A stretch of 64,000 nt of DNA from Paracoccus thiocyanatus. GTDB taxonomy: Bacteria; Pseudomonadota; Alphaproteobacteria; Rhodobacterales; Rhodobacteraceae. The stretch covers positions 186,001 to 250,000 of the forward strand of contig NZ_FTMK01000003.1 in the NCBI RefSeq assembly GCF_900156255.1. The letters run 5' to 3'. The notes under the pieces were generated by a model. That model saw only the letters and a list, made by a program, of their open reading frames with translations. It was not told the origin of the DNA and did no database searches. Below are positions 57,293-64,000 of this stretch, piece after piece (position 1 is the first letter of the stretch; every line of letters starts with the position of its first letter). Both the position numbers and the translations under genes were made by a program.

Positions 57293-58029
57293 TGCTGGCG
57301 GTGCGCGGGATCTGCAAAGCCTATGGCGCCAAGCAGGTGCTGGACGGCGTGGACCTGGACCTGGCCCAGGGCGAAAGCCTGGTGGTCATCGGCGGTTCGG
57401 GCACCGGCAAATCGGTGCTTTTGCGCTGTATCCTGGGGCTGGAGACGCCCGATGCGGGCAGCATCCTGTGGCAGGGCCGGCCGCTTGCCGAAAACCGTGC
57501 CGCCTTCATGGATCGTTTCGGCATGCTGTTCCAGAACGCAGCGCTGTTCGACAGCCTGCCGGTCTGGCGCAATGTCGCCTTTCGCCTGTTGCGGACCATG
57601 CCCAAGGCGCAGGCCCGCGCCGTCGCCATCGAAAAGCTGGCCCGCGTCGGCCTGGGCCCCGAGGTGGCGGAGCTTTACCCGGCGGAACTTTCGGGGGGCA
57701 TGCGCAAGCGCGCCGGGCTGGCCCGCGCCATCGCCGCCGACCCCAAGGTGATCTTTTTCGACGAACCGACCACGGGGCTGGACCCGATCCGGGCGGCTGC
57801 GATCAACGCGCTGATCCGCGGCATCGTGGACGAGACCGGGGCCACCGGCATCACCATCACCCATGACATGTCCTCGGTGCGCAGCGTCGCCGACCGGGTG
57901 GCGCTGCTGGACCGGGGGCGGGTGCGCTGGCAGGGCGGGGTGGCCGAAATGGACGCGGCCCAAGACGATTACCTGGCCGATTTCATCGCCGGCCGGGCGC
58001 GGCCGATGGCGCGGGGGCCGGGCGCGTAA
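57292..58029 (+). CDS. MlaF-like ABC transporter ATPase
   Basis: A 245-residue ABC ATPase with Walker A GGSGTGKS, signature ELSGGMRKRAGLARA, Walker B VIFFDEPTTGLDPI, and the switch His in ITITHDMSSV. It pairs with the MlaE-like permease whose stop it overlaps by one base. Together with MlaD/B/C elsewhere they would maintain outer-membrane lipid asymmetry. Confidence 0.92.
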   Translation: MLAVRGICKAYGAKQVLDGVDLDLAQGESLVVIGGSGTGKSVLLRCILGLETPDAGSILWQGRPLAENRAAFMDRFGMLFQNAALFDSLPVWRNVAFRLLRTMPKAQARAVAIEKLARVGLGPEVAELYPAELSGGMRKRAGLARAIAADPKVIFFDEPTTGLDPIRAAAINALIRGIVDETGATGITITHDMSSVRSVADRVALLDRGRVRWQGGVAEMDAAQDDYLADFIAGRARPMARGPGA

Positions 58030-58144
58030 TGGCCGATTTCACGCCCGATCCGGCGCAAATCCAAAACCCCGGCGCGGCCCCCCTTGTGCGAATCCCGCGC
58101 AGTTGCAACCATGGGTTCCTGAGAACCCCACCTCGGAGACGAAT

Positions 58145-59242
58145 TTGGGTCTGACCCCTACGCATCCCGCGACCGCCACCTCCGGCGAAACCCTGCTGGA
58201 ATTTCATGACAACCGGCTGCTGGTCGATCTATGCGGCCCGCATGACCGCCATCTTGCCCGCATCGAGGAGGCGCTGAAGGTGCATGTCCTGCGACGCGGC
58301 AACCTGCTGGCCGTCGTCGGCCCCCCCGAGGCGCAGGCCGAGGCGGCGCAGGTGCTGCGCGCGCTTTACGCCCGGCTGGAACAGGGCCGCCCGGTCGAGA
58401 TGGCCGAGGTCGAGGCGGCGCTGCGCATGGGCGCCGAGACCGTGACCGAAGGTCCAAGCCCGGCCGAGCAGCTGGAAATGTTCCAGACCGGCCCGATCGA
58501 GCTGCGCACCCGCAAGAAGACCGTCGAGCCGCGCACCGATGCGCAAAAGGACTATGTCCGCGCGCTGTTCGCCAATGAAATGGCCTTCGGCATCGGCCCG
58601 GCCGGCACCGGCAAGACCTATCTGGCGGTGGCGGTGGGCGTGACCATGCTGATCGGCGGCCATGTCGACCGCATCATCCTGTCGCGCCCCGCCGTCGAGG
58701 CGGGCGAGCGGCTGGGCTTCCTGCCCGGCGACATGAAGGAAAAGGTCGATCCCTACATGCAGCCGCTTTATGACGCGCTGAACGACTTTCTGCCCGCCAA
58801 GCAGGTGCAGAAGCTGATGGAGGAAAAGCGCATCGAGATTGCGCCCCTGGCCTTTATGCGCGGGCGGACGCTGTCGAACAGCTTCGTGGTGCTGGACGAG
58901 GCGCAGAACGCCACCACCATGCAGATGAAGATGTTCCTGACCCGGCTGGGCGAGGGTTCGCGCATGGTCGTCACCGGCGACCGCACCCAGATCGACCTGC
59001 CGCGCGGCGTGCATTCGGGCCTCGTCGAGGCGGAAAAGATCCTCAAGGACATCCGGGGCATCAGCTTCAGCTATTTCACCGCCAAGGACGTGGTGCGCCA
59101 TTCGCTGGTCGCCCGCATCATCGAAGCTTATGACGCCGAGGCCGAGGCGGCGCTGGCCCGCGGCGAGGTTTACGACGAGCGCGGCCAGCGCATCCCCCGG
59201 CGCGAGCCGCGCCTGGCAAGCGAGGGGCGGGGCGATGCCTGA
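58145..59242 (+). CDS. PhoH-family ATPase
   Basis: A 365-residue PhoH-like protein: an N-terminal KH-like/RNA-binding region, then Walker A GIGPAGTGKTYLA, LSRPAVEAGERLGFLPGDM, Walker B VVLDEAQNATTMQMKMFLTR and GDRTQIDLP. I start it at TTG 58145 because GGAG lies 7 bases upstream and no in-frame ATG or GTG occurs at a sensible place; the frame upstream overlaps mlaF in a shadow. It is probably involved in RNA/ribosome maintenance with YbeY. Confidence 0.92.
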   Translation: MGLTPTHPATATSGETLLEFHDNRLLVDLCGPHDRHLARIEEALKVHVLRRGNLLAVVGPPEAQAEAAQVLRALYARLEQGRPVEMAEVEAALRMGAETVTEGPSPAEQLEMFQTGPIELRTRKKTVEPRTDAQKDYVRALFANEMAFGIGPAGTGKTYLAVAVGVTMLIGGHVDRIILSRPAVEAGERLGFLPGDMKEKVDPYMQPLYDALNDFLPAKQVQKLMEEKRIEIAPLAFMRGRTLSNSFVVLDEAQNATTMQMKMFLTRLGEGSRMVVTGDRTQIDLPRGVHSGLVEAEKILKDIRGISFSYFTAKDVVRHSLVARIIEAYDAEAEAALARGEVYDERGQRIPRREPRLASEGRGDA

Positions 59243-59759
59243 CAGCGTGGACATGGACCCCCAGCCGCTGGAAATCGTCGATATCGTGCTGGAGGACGAC
59301 CGCTGGGAGGACGCCTGCCTGCCCGCCATGGCCGAACGTGCCGCCCGCGCGGTGGGCGAATGGCTGGACCTGGGCGCGTTTCAGATCGTGGTCCTGGGCT
59401 GCGACGACGACCGCATCGCCGGGCTGAACGCCCAGTTCCGGGACAAGCCCCGGCCGACCAATGTGCTAAGCTGGCCGGCCACCGAGTTCGAGCCGCGCCC
59501 CCCCGGCGCCCAGCCGCCGCCGCCCGAGGTCGAGGAACTGGGCGACATCGCCATTTCCTACGACACCTGCCTGCGCGAGGCCCAGGCGCAGGACAAGCCC
59601 TTTGCCGACCATGCCACGCATCTTCTGGTCCATGCCATGCTGCATCTTGCAGGATACGACCATATCGACGACGAGGATGCAGAAACCATGGAGGATGCCG
59701 AACGCTCGATCCTGGGCAAGCTGGGCCTCCCCGATCCTTATCTGGAACACGAGACATGA
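59235..59759 (+). CDS. ybeY: rRNA maturation RNase YbeY
   Basis: A 174-residue zinc endoribonuclease with the zinc motif HAMLHLAGYDH. NVLSWPATEF and ELGDIAISYDTCLREA are family features. It matures 16S rRNA 3' ends and checks ribosomes. It overlaps phoH by 8 bases and corC by ATGA, the conserved phoH-ybeY-corC order. Confidence 0.95.
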   Translation: MPDSVDMDPQPLEIVDIVLEDDRWEDACLPAMAERAARAVGEWLDLGAFQIVVLGCDDDRIAGLNAQFRDKPRPTNVLSWPATEFEPRPPGAQPPPPEVEELGDIAISYDTCLREAQAQDKPFADHATHLLVHAMLHLAGYDHIDDEDAETMEDAERSILGKLGLPDPYLEHET

Positions 59760-60688
59760 ACAACGACCGAAGTCCCGACACGCCCGTTTCCGCCGAACCT
59801 GCCTCATGGGCGGATGGCACAGGCGGGGACGGGCGTGACCTGCCGCAGTCACGCGGCTTTCTGGGGCGCATCCTGGGGGCGTTCGGCGGCGGCGAGGCCG
59901 AGGCCGAGGATGCCGAAGCCCGCAACAGGGGGGCAGCCGCCCCGGCGCCGGACGGGCGGGGCATGGTCAATCTGCGGCGGATGCGCGTCGATGACGTGGC
60001 CGTGCCCAAGGCCGAAATCATCGCCGCGCCGGTGACGGCCACGCTGTCCGAACTGGTCGGGATGTTCAGCGAGCACGGCTTTTCCCGCATCCCGGTGTTT
60101 CGCGGCACGCTGGACAGCCCGCTGGGGCTGATCCACCTGAAGGACCTGGCGCTGAAATACGGCTTCGGCGCCAAGGCCCCGGTCAAGTTCGCGCTGCGCC
60201 CGATGCTGCGGCCGCTGCTTTACGTGCCGCCCTCGATGCCGATCGGCGTGCTTTTGCAGCAGATGCAGCAAAAGCGCATCCACATGGCGCTGGTGATCGA
60301 CGAATATGGCGGTGTGGACGGGCTCGTCACCATCGAGGACCTGATCGAGCAGGTCATCGGCGAGATCGAGGACGAACATGACGAGATCGAGGGCGGGCTG
60401 GTCATCCTGGAAAAGCCCGGCCAATGGCTGATCCAGGCCCGCGCCGCGCTGGAGGATGTCGAGGCCCAGACCGGGCTGCGCCTGGCCACCGACGAGGAAG
60501 AGGAAGAGATCGACACCCTGGGCGGGCTGATCTTCATGCTGACCGGCCGGGTGCCGGTGCGCGGAGAGGTGATCCCCCATGAAAGCGGCGCCGAGTTCGA
60601 AATCGTCGATGCCGATCCGCGCCGGGTCAAGCGCGTCCGCCTGCGGTTGCCGCAAGAGGATGCGGCGCCCGGAGACGCCGTGGCCTAG
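59756..60688 (+). CDS. CorC/hemolysin-family CBS-domain protein
   Basis: A 310-residue soluble protein: two CBS domains (MRVDDVAVPKAEIIA, FSRIPVFRGTLDSPLG; HMALVIDEYGGVDGLVT) and a C-terminal CorC_HlyC domain (EEIDTLGGLIFMLTGRVPVR). It lacks the DUF21 membrane domain. It is linked to Mg/Co efflux. The start overlaps the ybeY stop. The expected lnt gene does not follow. Confidence 0.92.
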   Translation: MNNDRSPDTPVSAEPASWADGTGGDGRDLPQSRGFLGRILGAFGGGEAEAEDAEARNRGAAAPAPDGRGMVNLRRMRVDDVAVPKAEIIAAPVTATLSELVGMFSEHGFSRIPVFRGTLDSPLGLIHLKDLALKYGFGAKAPVKFALRPMLRPLLYVPPSMPIGVLLQQMQQKRIHMALVIDEYGGVDGLVTIEDLIEQVIGEIEDEHDEIEGGLVILEKPGQWLIQARAALEDVEAQTGLRLATDEEEEEIDTLGGLIFMLTGRVPVRGEVIPHESGAEFEIVDADPRRVKRVRLRLPQEDAAPGDAVA

Positions 60689-60691
60689 CCG

Positions 60692-61501
60692 CTAAAGCGC
60701 GGCAAAGGCCGGGGCATGGGCGATGCGGCTGCCGGCGGGCAGCCTTGGCCCCAATGTCAGCAGATACGGCCCGGCATAGGGCGATTCCAGATCCGCGGGG
60801 ACAAAGCCGAAGCGGCCGTAATAGGCGGGATCGCCCAGGACCACGATGGTGTGGTCCTGGAACGCCGCCAGGGCCGCGCGCAGCAGCGCCGCGCCCAGGC
60901 CGCGCGATTGCATGGCCGGATGCACCGCCAGCGGTGCCAGCGCCAGCGCCGGGCCCCGCGCTTCAAGCGGCGACAGGGCGACATGGCCGATCACCGTGCC
61001 GCCGACCTCGGCCACCAGCGACAGCGCCAATTCGCCCGCAGAGCGCAGCGCATCCAGCAATTCCGCCTCGGCCGGACCGCCGAAGGCGCGGGAAAGCAGG
61101 TCCGCGACCGCAGCATGATCCTGTGCCCGTTCGGCGCGCAGGCGCGGCATGGCGTCGCTGCGAGACAGATCGCGTTCGATACCGTGGCTTTCGCGACCCC
61201 AGCGGCTGTCCTTGAGCCGCAGGCGATGCGCCTCGAACGCCGCGTCGTCGGCATAAAGTTCGTTCAACTCCCAGACCAGCGGATCCTCGGCCTGCCACAG
61301 GTCGAAGCGCAGGTTGCCCGGCTCGGCCCGGCTTAGCGCGACATGGTCGGTCAGCAGGTCCATGGCCAGCATCATCTGCGCCGCATCCTTGCAGATCAGC
61401 CGGCCGGTCAGCGAAACCAGCGGCCGGTCCAGGGCGACCTCCTCTCCGTCCAGGATGGGCGGCGGGGCGTGGTTATGGTTCTGTCCGCAGGCGCAACTCA
61501 T
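60692..61501 (-). CDS. ABM-GNAT fusion protein
   Basis: A 269-residue protein of two parts. After a Cys/His-rich start (SCACGQNHNHAPPP), residues 25-105 form an antibiotic-biosynthesis-monooxygenase (ABM) fold (PLVSLTGRLICKDAAQMMLA, GNLRFDLWQAEDPLVWELNE). Residues 118-269 are a GNAT acetyltransferase (LAVHPAMQSRGLGAALLRAA, VVLGDPAYYGRFGFVPA). The ABM domain suggests dimerisation or quinol-type oxidation; the combined function is unknown. It converges on corC with a 3-base gap. Confidence 0.85.
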   Translation of the reverse strand: MSCACGQNHNHAPPPILDGEEVALDRPLVSLTGRLICKDAAQMMLAMDLLTDHVALSRAEPGNLRFDLWQAEDPLVWELNELYADDAAFEAHRLRLKDSRWGRESHGIERDLSRSDAMPRLRAERAQDHAAVADLLSRAFGGPAEAELLDALRSAGELALSLVAEVGGTVIGHVALSPLEARGPALALAPLAVHPAMQSRGLGAALLRAALAAFQDHTIVVLGDPAYYGRFGFVPADLESPYAGPYLLTLGPRLPAGSRIAHAPAFAAL

Positions 61502-61633
61502 GGCGAAACCCTTGTTGTGAAACGGATGCCGCGGGACAGGCCGGCGTCGTCGGGCGCCCGGACCGTTAGCGGCAGTAACTTATCGGGCGATATCCTGGCG
61601 GGCTTGTCAATTTGCAAAGCCATCCGCAGGGGC

Positions 61634-61664
61634 TGAAAATGAAAGGGGCGGCCCAAGCCGCCCC
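61634..61664 (-). terminator. Terminator of guaA
   Basis: GGGGCGGC-ccaa-GCCGCCCC (61645-61664) is an 8-bp stem; the minus strand continues with a T-rich tract. It begins 7 bases after the guaA stop. Confidence 0.8.
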
Positions 61665-61670
61665 CTGGGA

Positions 61671-63230
<1,560 letters not shown>

Positions 63231-63298
63231 GGCAAGGCTTTAGGCCGCGGCATGGCGCTGCGCAAGAGGCAGGCGGTGACGCGGATTGCAGCGTTGCA

Positions 63299-63400
63299 TG
63301 GGTATTTGGAAAACGGCGAAGAGGCTGGCGTGGCGACCCGCAGCCCTGCGCCGGCCTTCGGGCGGCGGCGTCCTTATGTCTTCGTTGCACAAATACCCCA
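63299..63400. repeat. Dispersed intergenic element, copies E and F (inverted pair)
   Basis: Copy E (plus strand, 63299-63323) reads TGGGTATTTGGAAAACGGCG then AAGAG. Copy F (minus strand, 63400-63379) reads TGGGGTATTTGTGCAACGAA then GA. They face each other 55 bases apart in the gap between guaA and the ThiE-like gene. F lies just downstream of the ThiE-like stop. Confidence 0.6.
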
Positions 63401-63422
63401 TCCGGCCGCGCCGCCGGGCGGG

Positions 63423-64000
63423 TCAGCGCCAGAGAATCGCCAGCGCCTCGGCCGGGTCCGACCAGATCTCGGCGCCAAGCGCGATGAAATCCGCAAGGGG
63501 GGCCAGCTGGCCGATCAGCGCCGGGGTCAGGGCGCCTTCGGCGACCACCGGGATCTCGATCATCTCGGACCACCATTGGAACAGGTCCAAAGGCGCGGTC
63601 TCGCCCTGGCCAAGCGCGGTCGTACCGCAGGGGCCGAAGCTGACGTAATCGGCCCCGGCCTCGGCCGCGTTCATGCCGTCATGGCGCGAGGCGCCGCAGA
63701 AGGTGCCGACGATGGCGTCCTGGCCCAGTTCCTTGCGGGCATGGCGTACGCCGCGCGCGCCATTGGTCAGGTGCACGCCGTCCAGCCCGTGGCGCAGCGC
63801 CAGTTGCACATGGTCCTCGATCACCACCGCCACGTCGCGGGCATGGGCGATCTCGCGCGCCAGGTCGGCGATGCGGCCCAGTTCTTCTTCGGTGCCGGCG
63901 CCGGGGATGCGCAGGCAGGCGACGGGAAAGCGGTCCATGACCTGGGCCAGCATCGGGCCCAGGGTCGAGGCGGCGGCGCCGACCGGGGCGATCAGGTAGA
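63423..64000 (-). CDS. Thiamine-phosphate synthase-like protein, 5' end outside window
   Basis: The frame continues through the right edge, so about 192 C-terminal residues are seen. Motifs match ThiE/TenI: HARDVAVVIEDHVQLALRHG, GLDGVHLTNGARGVRHARKE, GADYVSFGPCGTTALGQGE, and IPVVAEGALTPALIGQL. ThiE joins thiamine pyrimidine and thiazole phosphates; the TenI group are thiazole tautomerases, and some alphaproteobacterial relatives have other roles. It is not adjacent to other thiamine genes. Confidence 0.8.
   Translation of the reverse strand, partial: YLIAPVGAAASTLGPMLAQVMDRFPVACLRIPGAGTEEELGRIADLAREIAHARDVAVVIEDHVQLALRHGLDGVHLTNGARGVRHARKELGQDAIVGTFCGASRHDGMNAAEAGADYVSFGPCGTTALGQGETAPLDLFQWWSEMIEIPVVAEGALTPALIGQLAPLADFIALGAEIWSDPAEALAILWR

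Overview
The window is high-GC DNA with dense, mostly same-strand operons, 4-base ATGA/GTGA gene overlaps and no tRNA, rRNA, phage or insertion sequence. Gene content and order point to an alphaproteobacterium of the Rhodobacteraceae, most likely Paracoccus or a close relative: dnaX-ybaB-recR, phoH-ybeY-corC, pccB/small lipoproteins/pccA/mcm, hflK-hflC, fused ispDF, and a CIRCE-controlled groESL. The genus is inferred from protein and synteny recognition, not from a search.

Positions 1-14952 are an accessory catabolic region, all on the plus strand. It holds an MmgE/PrpD protein cut by the left edge, a metallo-beta-lactamase-fold (MBL) hydrolase and a LacI-type regulator. A tightly coupled run follows: Old-Yellow-Enzyme (OYE) flavoprotein, Asp/Glu-racemase-like protein, second MmgE/PrpD protein, second OYE, acyl-CoA/AMP ligase, second MBL hydrolase and quinone-oxidoreductase-like protein. 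It ends with a sugar-acid module: a GguC/AraD1-type protein, a 2-keto-3-deoxy-sugar-acid dehydratase-like FAH-family protein and an alpha-ketoglutarate-semialdehyde-dehydrogenase-like enzyme. Paralogue pairs (two MmgE, two MBL, two OYE) and a racemase-like protein lacking both expected catalytic cysteines make this the best candidate here for an undescribed pathway.

Positions 15-25 kb are housekeeping and stress genes: YdcH, Hsp20, RecR/YbaB/DnaX on the minus strand, an ABC-F ATPase, a cold-shock protein, two small unknown proteins, and groES-groEL with a clear CIRCE operator. Positions 25-40 kb are mixed metabolism: glycosyltransferase, TraB/GumN protein, Mn-type pyrophosphatase, HAD hydrolase, MaoC hydratase, RibF, YcgN, threonine aldolase, CinA/PgpA/IspDF, RpiA, glutathione reductase, HflK/HflC and an AI-2E-type permease.

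At 40.8 kb a thiamine pyrophosphate riboswitch stands in front of a tenA gene that carries a stop codon and a frameshift. Homoserine dehydrogenase and acetyltransferase genes follow. Positions 46-55 kb form the propionyl-CoA to succinyl-CoA module: methylmalonyl-CoA mutase, PccA and PccB, interspersed with small lipoproteins and unknown proteins. TTTGCAAA-type sites upstream of pccB suggest control by a short-chain fatty acyl-CoA regulator (PccR/ScfR type). The right end carries alanine racemase with MlaE/MlaF, PhoH-YbeY-CorC, an ABM-GNAT fusion, GMP synthase, and a ThiE-like gene cut by the right edge. A dispersed intergenic element (GTATTT-N4-AACG) occurs six times, five of them directly downstream of stop codons.
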